DNA from: CAWBQO01 sp963790965
GTDB taxonomy: Bacteria > Bacteroidota > Rhodothermia > Rhodothermales > DASSAV01
NCBI GenBank assembly: GCA_963790965.1
Contig: CAWBQO010000003.1
Span: 124,001-188,000, forward strand
Length of the DNA: 64,000 nt
Direction: 5' to 3'
Position 1 is the stretch's first letter. Every line of letters starts with the position of its first letter. A model generated the notes under the pieces. It had not been told where the DNA came from, made no database searches, and was given only the letters and a program-made list of their open reading frames with translations. This document shows, in pieces, positions 15,105 through 24,897 of the stretch. The translations under genes were made by a program, and so were the position numbers.

Positions 15105-15770
15105 ATGCTGGAGTCGCTGCATCGCGTTGTCATTGCCACGCCGGACGACGCCGAGTTCGAGGCGGCTTCTTCCGCTTGCTCCCGGATCGCGCCGGAAATC
15201 GACTTTGAGCGCGTCATGAGCGCCGCCGTGGTCGGGCCGCTCCTCGAGGCAGCGCCCGCCGACCTCGTCGTTCTATCGGCCGGATCTTGGTCGGAAGAGC
15301 CTCGCGAACTGCCGGCGTGGAGCCTGCAGCTACCGGTCGTTGTTCGGCTTTCTGCGGCAACTGTGGAGAGGGGGGTCGCTCTGGGCATGAACGCCTACCT
15401 CTGGATTCCCGGGCCGGACGAAACCACCTGGGACCGCTTGCCGCAGATCTGCGCGGCCGCCACCGAGTGGTTCGACCGCAAGGTGGAGGGGCTTCATCCC
15501 CGGCTGCCGGTGGAAGTGCTCGAAGGCGTGCGGCAGCGGCTGAGCAGGCTTAAGCACGATCTGAACAACCCGCTGGCCATCGTGACTGGAAACGCGCAGC
15601 TCCTGATCGAGATCGCGCGCGCCCTGGAACTCGACAGCGACCTTCTTCAGCCGATGAAGGACATCGAAGAGGCGGGCGGCCGAGCCTCCATTCTGGCCGG
15701 GCAGATCGGCGATCTTTCCTCGCATGTTGCTCAACTTATTGAATATGCGGGCAACGGGGCAAAAACGTAG
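15105..15770 (+). CDS. HisKA-only phosphotransfer-like protein with degenerate receiver-like N-terminus
   Basis: A 221-residue protein from ATG 15105, which has GAGAAGAG before it; an upstream in-frame TTG at 15048 is less likely. Residues ~1-115 resemble a response-regulator-type alpha/beta fold (HRVVIATPDDAEFEAASSAC, ADLVVLSAGSW, PVVVRLSAATVERGVALGMNAYLWIPG), but I see no convincing phospho-acceptor Asp pocket. Residues ~150-221 form a HisKA-type dimerisation helix pair with an H-box, RLKHDLNNPLAIVTGNAQLL, whose His would be the phosphorylation site. No ATP-binding HATPase domain follows. It may therefore act as a phosphotransfer or scaffold partner of another kinase. Cytoplasmic; last gene before a weak terminator. 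Confidence 0.7.
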   Translation: MLESLHRVVIATPDDAEFEAASSACSRIAPEIDFERVMSAAVVGPLLEAAPADLVVLSAGSWSEEPRELPAWSLQLPVVVRLSAATVERGVALGMNAYLWIPGPDETTWDRLPQICAAATEWFDRKVEGLHPRLPVEVLEGVRQRLSRLKHDLNNPLAIVTGNAQLLIEIARALELDSDLLQPMKDIEEAGGRASILAGQIGDLSSHVAQLIEYAGNGAKT

Positions 15771-15931
15771 CACCGCTGGAACTCTCCGGTAAGAAGCACT
15801 TACTACCCTCTCTCGAGGGTGCATCACGAGTGGCCTTGTTCATGCCACATCGCGAACGTATTTTCCCGCCACTCGGACACACTGCCTTACCTACCCCTCT
15901 CGCCTATCGCCCCGTACTGTTACAGATCGAC

Positions 15932-15955
15932 GGCTCGCCTGCGGAGCCTCTTTTG
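15932..15955 (+). terminator. Weak terminator-like hairpin
   Basis: GGCTC pairs with GAGCC across a seven-base loop, followed by TCTTTTG. It lies between the HisKA-only gene and porU. A second small palindrome (ACCCTC-TCTC-GAGGGT) occurs further left near 15808-15823, without a T tract. Confidence 0.45.
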
Positions 15956-16054
15956 TGTTTCTGATAGACAGCTGTTCTGAGCGAATCGGATCGGAATGTC
16001 TCGGCAAAGGGTGCTTGCGCCGCCGACGGACAGTTTCCGGCAACAGGTAGGTTT

Positions 16055-19000
16055 ATGAAGGTCTCTTCAGGCGTAGTGGTGCGGATGGCGTGCATCCTTC
16101 TGCTTTCCCTCGTTGTGCGGGGAGCGGGGGCGCAGAGCCTGTCTGTTCGCGTTCTGGAGGAGACCGATGACGCCCGGCTGCTGGAACTCACGCTTGCCTG
16201 GCCCTCATCGCTACGGGCCGTGCTGGACTCGACGGGTATCGCGACGCTCGACTTGGTCACCGTTCACACGCTCGGCGGACCCGTGCTGGAGAGTTATGAC
16301 GCCCTCGCGCTTTCTTCGCGCGCCCTGCCGGCTGTTGAACTGGTAGCTGCGGATTACGACGAAGTACCGCTGCCCCTTTCCGCCGGCGCGGATTCGGTAG
16401 TGACGGTGCTTGACCGGCCCCTCGTCTCGGCCGATGGGCTGGGCATCGAGCGGAAGCGGCCCGTCGCCTCGCTCGTCGTGCGGCACCTCTTATACGACGC
16501 TTCGTCAGAGACCTTGCGGCGCGTTCGGCGCGCGGTGGTGCGTGTCAGCGCGAGGGGCATCGGCGCGTCGACGCCATCGCGAGGCACGTCTCGGCTCGCG
16601 GCTGCGTCGGAGAATCCGCATCTCGCCGTGTCGCGCAGCGTCCTTGCCGATGGGGCCGTCTTCAAATTGCCTATTCGAGAAGAGGGGGTTTACCGGCTGG
16701 ATCGCGGGTATCTCGAACGCTTGCTTAGCTCGGCGAACCTTTCCTGGAGTGACGTGCGCCCCGACGGCATAAAGATCTACGGCAACGGCGGCCGCAGACT
16801 GCCCGCGCTGAACAAGGCCCCACGTCCCGCCGATCTCATCGAGGTACCGTCGAATGTGCAGGCGTCCGGGGGCGAAGTCACGGAGATCACGTTCTATGCG
16901 GAAGGCCCTTCGGGCTGGGCGTTCGACCCGGAGCTGGGTGAATGGGCGCACTACGTCAACCCGTATTCGCTGGACAACTTCTACTTCATCAAGTTCGATG
17001 TTGCCGGCAGTCCTCCGGCCCACACCATCGCCGCCGAGCCGTTTCCTGCCCTCACCAGTCCGCAGCACCTGGAAACAACGGTCGGGCGGGCCGTCAAGGA
17101 GTACGACACGGCGATGTGGAGCAAGGACGGGCGAGGCGGGCTGACGTGGGTTAGCCGGCAGATCCGAACGTACGAGCAAATCGATGTTTTCGCCGCGGCG
17201 ACTCCGCCGGGGCTTACGGCGGGCACCGTCAGTTACCGCGCGCGCGTGGCGGTGGCGTCGCGTCCCTCTGCCACGGTGCTCTTTTTGAACGGTGCGCAGA
17301 CGCTGACGCAGTTTCCGGTCGCGGCCGTGTACGACGGCGACCTTGCACCCATCGCCAATGCGGCGCAGAAATCATTTAGCGGCTCTTACAGCGGCACGGG
17401 CGGGCTGAACCTGACGATGAAGGTGAGCGGTTCTGCAAGCGGGGCCGTCGAGCCGCAGGCCGCCGTGGACTGGGTGCGCGCTTTTTATCCTCAGGCCTTG
17501 CAGGCTCAGAATGGATACCTTCGTTTCGCAACGCCTCCCGGCGTGAGCGGCGCGCTGGAACTCTCTATGTCCGGTTTCGCTCAGGAGCCGACGGTGTGGG
17601 ACGTAACCGACCCCGCCGCTATGCGCCGCCTTGCGGTTCAGCCGAATGCCGGCCGCTATGTCGTTGGCGTGGATGTCGCCGACGCCGAGCGCCCTCGGGA
17701 GATCGTGGCCTTTACGGCCACTGCGCTTAAGGTGCCGGAACCGGGCGTTCGGGTGAAGCCGCAAAACCTCCACGGCATCACCGGGTACCCCGACTTCGTG
17801 ATCGTAACGCCGGACACGTTCCGCACAGAGGCGGAGGACCTGGCGCAGTACCGCCGCGATCGGGACGGCCTCGCGGTTGAAGTTGTGGGCGTTAAAGCCA
17901 TTTACAACGAGTTCTCCGGCGGACTGCTCGATCCGCGCGCCATACGAGACTACTTCCGGTTTCTTTACGACCGCGCCCCGAGCGAACCGATGATGCTGCG
18001 GTATGCGCTGCTCTTTGGCGACGGCCATTACAACTACCGCGGGCTGGAAATCGAACCCGTGCTCAACAACTGGGTGCCCCCGTGGGAGACCGACGAGACG
18101 CTCAACCCGGAACTGTCTTACGCGACCGATGATTACTTCGCGCTCCTCGACGACGAGGAAGGCATCTGGCCTTATGGCGGAGCCTACAGCCGCTCGCCCG
18201 AGAAGGTGGATATCGGTGTTGGAAGGCTGACGGTGCAGACGGTGCAAGAGGCGCAGGAGGCGGTCGCGAAGATCAAGCACTACGAGGATCCGGAGACGTT
18301 CGGTCCGTGGCGCACCCAGTATTTATTTGTCGCCGACGACGGCCCCACCGGCCTCTCCGCCACCAACAACGACTATGATCTCCACACGTGGAACGCCGAT
18401 GAGGCTGCGCAAGTGGTGCGGAATGTGGCCCGGGAAGTGAACTTGCAGAAAGTTTACGGCGTCTCGTATGACCGGGTGTTCCAGGGCATCTGGAAAATAC
18501 CGGCTGCTCACCGGGACATCCTGTCGGCCATAGAAAACGGCGTGCTGGCGTTCAACTATAGCGGCCACGGCGGACCGGGTGCCCTCGCGCAAGAGGAGTT
18601 GCTTACGATCTCCGACGCTCGTGCGCTCGACAACTTCGACAAACTCGCCGTCTTTATCACGGCCACGTGTTCCTTTGGCCGGTGGGACATGGCCGAGGAG
18701 CAGAGTGCCGCCGAAGAGCTGCTGGTGAATCCGCACGGCGGAGCGATTGCGCTGCTCACGACGGTTCGGACCGTGTCCACCTCTTTTGGCACCACGACGC
18801 TCAACGTGGGCCTTAACCGGCAGCTCAACGCTGAACTCTTCACCCGCGACGCCGAAGGACTCCCGCGCCGGCTGGGCGACGCCCTGCGCGCGACGAAGAA
18901 CACGCCGGTCGGCACCGAAGGCAACAATCGCAAGTTCAACCTCCTTGGCGATCCCACCATCCGGTTCGGATTTCCTGCCGGAGAGGTGCAGATTGCCTCG

Positions 19001-20098
19001 ATCAACGGGAAGCCCGCCGAGGAGGCGGACGCGGAGATGCGCGCGCTCGACAAGGTCACCATCGCCGGGGAGGTTCTCGCGCCCGCCGGTGGCCGCGACG
19101 AGGCATTCAACGGCACCGTGAGTCTCTCCATTTTCGACGCCGAACGGCAGGCCCCTATCCCGAATCGCCGCTACTCGCCGAGCACGACCTATGCGGTGCG
19201 GCAGGACCTCATCTGGCGCGGCGACGCAACCGTCCGCAACGGCCTCTTCTCGACCGAGTTCATCGTGCCGAAGGACATCTCTTATTCGTATAAGAGCGGC
19301 AGGATTTCCGCCTACGCTCGCACGGAGGAGAAACAGGCCTTCGGGTACGACGAAAGCTTCATCGTCGGCGGCTCGTCGGCGAACCCGCCGAACGACAACC
19401 GGGGGCCGGAAGTAGCGCTCTTCCTGAATGACACCACGTTCGTCACGGGCGGACTGACAAATGCCAAACCCGACCTGATCGTAAAGCTCTTCGACGAGAG
19501 CGGCATCAATGCCGTCGGGGCGGGCGTTGGCCACGAGTTGCTGTTCATACTGGATGACGACCAGACGAACGCCCTCAATCTGAGCAGCCGCTACGAAAGC
19601 GAAGGTGAATCTTACCAGCGCGGCCGCGTCGTCTACCCGCTTGCGGAATACCTGCGGCAGGTCGATCAGGAACGCCTTTCGCCGGGTCCGCATGCGCTGC
19701 AGGTGCGCGCATGGGACGTCCTCAACAACTCGACCACCGCTCGCGTTGACTTTTTCGTGGCCGATGGGGAGGACCTTGTGCTCCGCAATGTGTTCAACTA
19801 CCCGAATCCGATGGTCTCGAACACGGAATTCGTGTTTGAGCACAATCAACCCGCCGGCACTACCGCCGACGTGCAGGTCCGGATCTATACCCTCTCGGGC
19901 CGTCCGGTCCGCACCATCGAGCAGCCGGGTTCCTTGCTCACGGCCGGCATTGTCCGCATTCCCTGGGATGGACGGGATGAAGACGCCGACCGGGTTGCCA
20001 CGGGCGTTTATTTGTACAAGGTTCGCGTTAAGATCGCCACGATCGAGGGCGACAGTCAGGTTTCTGAACATATCGAAAAGCTCGCGCTCATTCGTTAG
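16055..20098 (+). CDS. porU: Type IX secretion system sortase PorU
   Basis: A 1347-residue secreted C25-family cysteine peptidase. A signal peptide (ACILLLSLVVRGAGAQ) leads into a long beta-rich N-terminal region. The gingipain-like domain starts near residue 570 (GYPDFVIVTPDTFRTEAEDL) and has the catalytic His838 in NYSGHGGPG and Cys872 in FITATCSFGRWD. Ig-like and FlgD-like modules follow, and the end (NVFNYPNPMVSNTEFVFEHN, then ATGVYLYKVRV) resembles a sorting-type C-terminal domain. PorU cleaves the C-terminal signals of type IX cargo at the outer membrane and attaches them to the surface. porV follows immediately, the arrangement seen in many Bacteroidota. Length and both catalytic residues are as expected, so it should be active. 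Confidence 0.95.
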   Translation: MKVSSGVVVRMACILLLSLVVRGAGAQSLSVRVLEETDDARLLELTLAWPSSLRAVLDSTGIATLDLVTVHTLGGPVLESYDALALSSRALPAVELVAADYDEVPLPLSAGADSVVTVLDRPLVSADGLGIERKRPVASLVVRHLLYDASSETLRRVRRAVVRVSARGIGASTPSRGTSRLAAASENPHLAVSRSVLADGAVFKLPIREEGVYRLDRGYLERLLSSANLSWSDVRPDGIKIYGNGGRRLPALNKAPRPADLIEVPSNVQASGGEVTEITFYAEGPSGWAFDPELGEWAHYVNPYSLDNFYFIKFDVAGSPPAHTIAAEPFPALTSPQHLETTVGRAVKEYDTAMWSKDGRGGLTWVSRQIRTYEQIDVFAAATPPGLTAGTVSYRARVAVASRPSATVLFLNGAQTLTQFPVAAVYDGDLAPIANAAQKSFSGSYSGTGGLNLTMKVSGSASGAVEPQAAVDWVRAFYPQALQAQNGYLRFATPPGVSGALELSMSGFAQEPTVWDVTDPAAMRRLAVQPNAGRYVVGVDVADAERPREIVAFTATALKVPEPGVRVKPQNLHGITGYPDFVIVTPDTFRTEAEDLAQYRRDRDGLAVEVVGVKAIYNEFSGGLLDPRAIRDYFRFLYDRAPSEPMMLRYALLFGDGHYNYRGLEIEPVLNNWVPPWETDETLNPELSYATDDYFALLDDEEGIWPYGGAYSRSPEKVDIGVGRLTVQTVQEAQEAVAKIKHYEDPETFGPWRTQYLFVADDGPTGLSATNNDYDLHTWNADEAAQVVRNVAREVNLQKVYGVSYDRVFQGIWKIPAAHRDILSAIENGVLAFNYSGHGGPGALAQEELLTISDARALDNFDKLAVFITATCSFGRWDMAEEQSAAEELLVNPHGGAIALLTTVRTVSTSFGTTTLNVGLNRQLNAELFTRDAEGLPRRLGDALRATKNTPVGTEGNNRKFNLLGDPTIRFGFPAGEVQIASINGKPAEEADAEMRALDKVTIAGEVLAPAGGRDEAFNGTVSLSIFDAERQAPIPNRRYSPSTTYAVRQDLIWRGDATVRNGLFSTEFIVPKDISYSYKSGRISAYARTEEKQAFGYDESFIVGGSSANPPNDNRGPEVALFLNDTTFVTGGLTNAKPDLIVKLFDESGINAVGAGVGHELLFILDDDQTNALNLSSRYESEGESYQRGRVVYPLAEYLRQVDQERLSPGPHALQVRAWDVLNNSTTARVDFFVADGEDLVLRNVFNYPNPMVSNTEFVFEHNQPAGTTADVQVRIYTLSGRPVRTIEQPGSLLTAGIVRIPWDGRDEDADRVATGVYLYKVRVKIATIEGDSQVSEHIEKLALIR

Positions 20099-20133
20099 CA
20101 CGAGGCTGTTTACTTATCCGCAACGACAAGACG

Positions 20134-21303
20134 ATGCAGACTCTCTTCCAGACCATTCAGCGCCATACGGGTGCCCTCGCTCTTTTGCTCATGCTTCTTT
20201 CGGCCTTGAGCGTCGTTCCCGCACGGGCGCAGGTTTCCAGCGCATCGGCCATCTTCCTGATGATCGAGCCGGACAGCCGCTCGGCCGGCATGGGCAACGC
20301 CGGCGTCGCGCTGGCGGACAACGCCTACGCCTCGTTCTGGAACCCGGCGGGTCTGGCGTTCCAGAACGGGGTTGAAGCCTCCCTCACGCACTCCAACTGG
20401 CTGCCGGAGTTCAACGCCGACCTTTACTACGAGTATCTCGTCGGCAAATACCACGTGCCCAATTGGGGCACCTTCGGCGCGCAGGTCACTTTCCTGAACC
20501 TCGGGCAGCAGGAGGGAATGGACAAGGACGGCATCCCAACGACGGACTTCCGCTCCTATGATATGGCCGTCGGCCTCTCCTACGGCACGAAGCTGACGAA
20601 GAACTTCGGCCTGGGGCTTGGCAGCCGCTTCATCTACTCGAACCTCGCCTCGGGACAGGTAGAGGGCCGTGACGTCAAGCCGGGTATCTCCTACGGACTT
20701 GACCTGGCGGGTCTCTATCGCACGCAGCCCTTTAGTCTTGCAGGCAAGCCGACTACGTTTTCGGCAGGATTCAACCTGTCGAACATGGGTCCGAAGATCA
20801 ACTACGTCGATAAGAAGAACGGCGCGCCAATTCCGACGAATCTGCGCGTCGGGTACGCATTCACGTTCGACTTCGACGAGTACAATTCGCTGACGCTTGC
20901 GAACGACTTCACCAAGATGCTCACGCACACCGAAGTCGACTCGTCCGGCACGGGCGACCCCGTGGTCCGGCGCGACGCCTGGTACAAGGCCCTCTTTTCC
21001 GCATGGCAGCCCATCGAAGTAACGACGGGTCCGTCGAGCGATCCGAAGGTGCGGGAGATTGGCGTCATGGATCAGCTTCTCATCGGCCTTGGCGCGGAGT
21101 ACTGGTACAACAAGCTTTTCGCCGCGCGAATGGGCTACTTCTACGAGAACCCGTACAATGGCAATCGTAAGTTCCTCACCTTCGGTGCCGGTCTGCGATA
21201 CAGCCTCGTCGGCGTGGACGTCTCCTACATCTACGCGCTCGAGGAAAACCATCCGCTCTCGAACACCATGCGCTTCTCAATTCTGCTGAACTTCGCGCAG
21301 TAG
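20134..21303 (+). CDS. porV: Type IX secretion outer-membrane protein PorV
   Basis: A 389-residue FadL-like outer-membrane barrel with signal peptide (LALLLMLLSALSVVPARAQ). The conserved start of the mature protein, FLMIEPDSRSAGMGNAGVAL followed by NAYASFWNPAGLAF, is diagnostic for PorV. Barrel strands continue to the end, which closes with LSNTMRFSILLNF. PorV shuttles cargo from the translocon to the PorU sortase, matching its position 35 bases after porU. Probably cotranscribed with porU. No irregularity seen. Confidence 0.95.
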   Translation: MQTLFQTIQRHTGALALLLMLLSALSVVPARAQVSSASAIFLMIEPDSRSAGMGNAGVALADNAYASFWNPAGLAFQNGVEASLTHSNWLPEFNADLYYEYLVGKYHVPNWGTFGAQVTFLNLGQQEGMDKDGIPTTDFRSYDMAVGLSYGTKLTKNFGLGLGSRFIYSNLASGQVEGRDVKPGISYGLDLAGLYRTQPFSLAGKPTTFSAGFNLSNMGPKINYVDKKNGAPIPTNLRVGYAFTFDFDEYNSLTLANDFTKMLTHTEVDSSGTGDPVVRRDAWYKALFSAWQPIEVTTGPSSDPKVREIGVMDQLLIGLGAEYWYNKLFAARMGYFYENPYNGNRKFLTFGAGLRYSLVGVDVSYIYALEENHPLSNTMRFSILLNFAQ

Positions 21304-21408
21304 ACGAGCAGTTTACTTGCGAGCGGCTCCGGCAGGTTGTGTTATACGCAACAGGCTGGGGCCGTTTGTCGTTACGGGCAGAACAAAGCCACTTTCGATC
21401 CCGACCAC

Positions 21409-22092
21409 ATGAATCTCACCGTCGCCTTTCTCATCGCGCTGCTTCTGATCATCGCGGGTTGCGTGCTCATCTACATGACCCTCCGCGGGAACGAGCGCTT
21501 CCGCCCGACCGATGCGTTTCAGTGGGCGGCCGTCATCATGTCGTCCGTGCTCGTGCTGACGGCTTCGTTCCTTCTCGTCCTGCTCGCCAACTACACCATG
21601 CCGGCGCAGCCGGGAGCCGTGGAGAACGCATTCCCGACGGTCGATGCCGCGAACTTCGATAAGCCTGCACCAGACTTCCAGTTCAGAACCCTCGAAGGCG
21701 ATGCCGTAAGCAGCCTGTCGGAATACAAGGGACAGGTGGTGGTGCTCAACTTCTGGGCAACCTGGTGTGGCCCGTGCTTGATGGAGTTGCCGGATCTGAA
21801 CCGCCTCCAACAAACCTACGCCGATCAAGGACTTGTGGTCTTGACCGTTTCGGATGAGGACCCGGGCAGGCTGCAGGAATTTGCCGCGTCGCGGCCGTTT
21901 GAGACAGTGGCAGGGTACGTTACGGAGCCGGGCGAATTGCCTGAGGTCTACCGAATGATGCTGCAGCTGCGCCCCATGACCTTCTTTGTGGACCGCGACG
22001 GCATCCTCCGGGATGTAGCGGTAGGTGCAGGCGACTTTGAGGGCTTCTCCGCCACCCTGCAGCCGCTCCTCGCCGGGAGCGTCGGGACTTGA
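21409..22092 (+). CDS. Membrane-anchored TlpA/ResA-type thioredoxin
   Basis: About 227 residues. Two N-terminal hydrophobic helices (LTVAFLIALLLIIAGCVLIY and WAAVIMSSVLVLTASFLLVLL) anchor the protein. A periplasmic thioredoxin domain of the redoxin/TlpA type then starts at APDFQFRTLEGDAVSSL, with the redox motif VLNFWATWCGPCLMELP and the cis-Pro segment LRPMTFFVDRDG. Members reduce periplasmic disulfides, for instance in cytochrome maturation, or protect against oxidation; the partner is not evident here. The frame extends upstream to 21337, but ATG 21409 is the better start. It lies downstream of porV on the same strand and could help oxidative folding of secreted proteins, which is inference from location. 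Confidence 0.9.
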   Translation: MNLTVAFLIALLLIIAGCVLIYMTLRGNERFRPTDAFQWAAVIMSSVLVLTASFLLVLLANYTMPAQPGAVENAFPTVDAANFDKPAPDFQFRTLEGDAVSSLSEYKGQVVVLNFWATWCGPCLMELPDLNRLQQTYADQGLVVLTVSDEDPGRLQEFAASRPFETVAGYVTEPGELPEVYRMMLQLRPMTFFVDRDGILRDVAVGAGDFEGFSATLQPLLAGSVGT

Positions 22093-22197
22093 TCTTGCAG
22101 GAGCCTGAGATGCCTCGCTCCGCCGGCCTGACACGCGGGGAGGGCGCGGCCCTTCTTGTGGCCCTCAGCGCTGCCTTTAGCCTCCATTCCACTCAGG

Positions 22198-22437
22198 TGT
22201 CATCCTGAGCGCAGCGAAGGATCTGTTTTCTTCCGCAGCCTGAAACTCTACGGTGTGCCCGCATGACTCGGCGGGGACGTTCTGCCTTCCCGGTGCTCCT
22301 CCCATTCCCGCCTTCTCCGGTCCCCCAGAGTGCCATCCTGAGCGCAGCGAAGGATCTACCCTTCCCGACTGCTAAGAGGCTGTAGAAGCAACGTGAACAT
22401 GTCTCTACCGTTAAGGCTTATATGACAACAGCCTCCT
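22198..22437 (+). repeat. Interspersed composite repeat, copy 1
   Basis: This non-coding block holds two copies of the imperfect palindrome CATCCTGAGCGCAGCGAAGG (22201-22220 and 22334-22353). The second is in a longer module that also includes upstream GTTCTGCCTTCCCGGTGCTC and downstream AAGAGGCTGT.GAAGCAAC. It ends with AACAGCCTCCT (22427-22437). The same module recurs at about 31.5-31.8 kb (inverted) and 39.4-39.6 kb. The rest of the gap (22093-22701) shows no convincing gene. Confidence 0.8.
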
Positions 22438-22701
22438 AAGCGGGCCGGCCGTGGGTTCATTCCTACTGATCGGCGCCAGCGTGTCGCTCATGAATGATTC
22501 GCCGCAGATCGTCCGGATGGAACCGGCCAACGACTTGGACCGCGGGTCCTCGGCGGCGGGTTCACAGCCATCCGTGCCTTTGCGGTTGCGCATCATCGCG
22601 GACAGACTCTGCCTTCAGAACGCCCGCATCCAATTCAGCCGCCCGGCCGCCTCGGACTACGGTGTCGGGCGTACTAAACGGGCATTAACCCGCGGGCGTG
22701 T

Positions 22702-24756
22702 TTAAGAACTCACAGTCGGCATCGCTGAAGGGCGCGCTTCCCTGAAGAGATCGGCACTCGCGGCGAACTTCGCGGCTTCGCCTACGAGAACGAGCCGGTC
22801 TCCGGGTTCCAACCGGAAGCTGCCCGACGGGTTGCCAATCGTCCGCCCGCCACGGCGTACGGCAAGCACCGCGATCCCGTGCTTCTGGCGCAGTTCGAGT
22901 TCGCCCAGCGTCTTGCCCGCCGCCGGTGCCCCGTTCCGAACGGCCACCGCGCGCGTGTGCAAACCCTCCTCATCCAGACCCTGCAAGACCATCAGGTGCG
23001 CCTCATGGATGGAGCCGCGGAAGACGCGGTAGTCACCGGAACGGATGATGTTTACCTGCCGGTTGATCTCGTCGGGCGGCACCATGTACGCGCCGAGAAC
23101 GTGCGTGAAGATGCGCACGGACGTCTCCAGTTCTTCCGGCACCACGATATCCGCGCCGGCGTGCTGCAGGCTTTCCACGTCGGCAAGAAAGCGCGCGCGC
23201 GCGACGACCTGCACCGTAGGGTTGAGGTAGTGTACGAGCTGGGCCGTACGCCTGGTCGCGGCGCGGTCGCTGATCACCACGACGCACAGCTTCGCGTGCT
23301 CGATGGCTGCCATTTCCAATATGTGCTGACGGGTCGAGTCGCCGTAGATCACCGGAAACGACTCCCTTTCCGCCATCCCGCCGAGCGTCGGATTCATCTC
23401 GATGATCACGAAAGGAATGCCGGTGTCCTTCATCACCTGGACGAGGCGCTGCCCGGCCGGTCCGTATCCCACCACCACGACGTGGTCCTCCAGCCGCGCC
23501 TTTTCCGCAGCAGGCATCACTGGAGCCGTCTTGCCCAGGCGTCCGAGCGGCGAGCGTTCGAGCAAACCCCCAAGTCTCGGCGCGCCCGAAATGATGATCG
23601 GCGTCAGGATCATGAGTAGAACGGAAACGGCGATGAACGTCTGTCCGCCCGCTTCGCCCATGCCCGCGGGCGTCAGTCCGACGGCAAGGCCGGAACGCTC
23701 CAGCACGAAGGAGAACTCGCCGATCTGGGCGATCGCCAGCGCCGCGCCCATGGCGATCCGGATCGGGTAGCCGAGCGCCAGCACGCTCCCGATGCCGACC
23801 AGGCCTTTAACGAGGAAAACGCCGGCCGCGACGAGCAGGATGAGCGGCAAATGCGAGAAGAGAAAGCCAACGTCGAGCAACATGCCCACGGACACAAAGA
23901 AGAGCGCGTTGAAGATGGTTCGAAGCGGCAGAATTTCGCTGAGGGCGTACTCGCTAAACCGGCTTTCGCTTACCACAAGCCCCGCGAGGAAGGCACCGAG
24001 CGCGAGACTCACGCCCGCAAGGCTCGTGACCCAGGCCGTACCGAAGCAAACCGCAACCACTGCGAGCAGAAACAATTCCTGCCGGCGCGTCGCGGCGATC
24101 TTCTCAAGAACCCACGGTATGATCTTGCGCGCCGAGACAAGCACGACGACGATGATCAGGAGGGCAAGTCCGAGGGACTTCAGGAGTTGAAACGTCGAGC
24201 CGCCTTCGCCGCTAAGGAGCGGGATGAGCAGCACCATCGCAATGACGGCGAGGTCTTGAAATACGAGAATGGCCAGCGTTTGCTGCCCCGCCGGCCCGTC
24301 CGTTTCGCCGCGCTCGGCGAGCAGGCTAAGCACGATGGCCGTGGAACTGAGCGCCACGAGAAAGCCGGTAAAAACGCCGTCCCGCCAGTCCACGCCAAAA
24401 GCCAGCAGTCCGGCCGCCACGACGGCCACCGTGACGACCACCTGAAGCCCGCCGCCGACAAGGATCGACCGGGCAATCCTCGACAGGCGTTCAAGGCTGA
24501 ACTCCACGCCGATGGTAAAGAGCAGCAGGATCACGCCGATTTCCGCGGTGCTCGTGATGAGATCCGGGTCCTCTACGAGCGCAAAAGCCGTGGGACCGAC
24601 GAGCGTTCCGGCCAGCAAGAACCCCACGATCGGCACCAGATGAATCCGGTAGCAGATGTACGCGATCAAGATGCTCAGCACGAACAGCGCCACCAGTTCC
24701 CCGAGGAAGGGCAGCGTTACGCCGGCGAGAAGCAGATGTGAGACAGGAAGGGGCAA
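22702..24756 (-). CDS. CPA2 monovalent cation:proton antiporter with TrkA domains
   Basis: A 684-residue antiporter of the Kef/Ybal type. About 12-13 membrane helices occupy residues 1-400 (start LPFLGELVALFVLSILIAYI; the family segment FTGFLVALSSTAIVLSLLAE and LAILVFQDLAVIAMVLLIPL are typical). A cytoplasmic TrkA-N nucleotide-binding domain follows (~430-550, DHVVVVGYGPAGQRLVQVMK with the GxGxxG-type loop). A TrkA-C domain (~600-680, AVRNGAPAAGKTLGELELRQ, SFRLEPGDRLVLVGE) completes it. Such proteins exchange Na+ or K+ for H+ and are gated by nucleotides. It is transcribed in the same direction as, and downstream of, the sbtB-sbtA group, so a shared role in ion balance is plausible. Confidence 0.92.
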   Translation of the reverse strand: MPLPVSHLLLAGVTLPFLGELVALFVLSILIAYICYRIHLVPIVGFLLAGTLVGPTAFALVEDPDLITSTAEIGVILLLFTIGVEFSLERLSRIARSILVGGGLQVVVTVAVVAAGLLAFGVDWRDGVFTGFLVALSSTAIVLSLLAERGETDGPAGQQTLAILVFQDLAVIAMVLLIPLLSGEGGSTFQLLKSLGLALLIIVVVLVSARKIIPWVLEKIAATRRQELFLLAVVAVCFGTAWVTSLAGVSLALGAFLAGLVVSESRFSEYALSEILPLRTIFNALFFVSVGMLLDVGFLFSHLPLILLVAAGVFLVKGLVGIGSVLALGYPIRIAMGAALAIAQIGEFSFVLERSGLAVGLTPAGMGEAGGQTFIAVSVLLMILTPIIISGAPRLGGLLERSPLGRLGKTAPVMPAAEKARLEDHVVVVGYGPAGQRLVQVMKDTGIPFVIIEMNPTLGGMAERESFPVIYGDSTRQHILEMAAIEHAKLCVVVISDRAATRRTAQLVHYLNPTVQVVARARFLADVESLQHAGADIVVPEELETSVRIFTHVLGAYMVPPDEINRQVNIIRSGDYRVFRGSIHEAHLMVLQGLDEEGLHTRAVAVRNGAPAAGKTLGELELRQKHGIAVLAVRRGGRTIGNPSGSFRLEPGDRLVLVGEAAKFAASADLFREARPSAMPTVSS

Positions 24757-24897
24757 CGCGTTTTCGATAAAGAAATGGTATCGGCGAATCCGGGCCGGCT
24801 TTGTTATACGCGCTATGCTCGTCCGTAAGCGCAGTCGGAAAGAAGGCCGTACGCGAACCCGCTCGGTTTTCCGGAAGGTTCACGGGGCACCGCCCGC

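Noticed and set aside
18323..20101. A 592-codon open frame antisense to porU
   Set aside because: It shadows a clear PorU gene; its Arg/Val/Gly-rich translation has no family features. High GC makes such antisense frames common.
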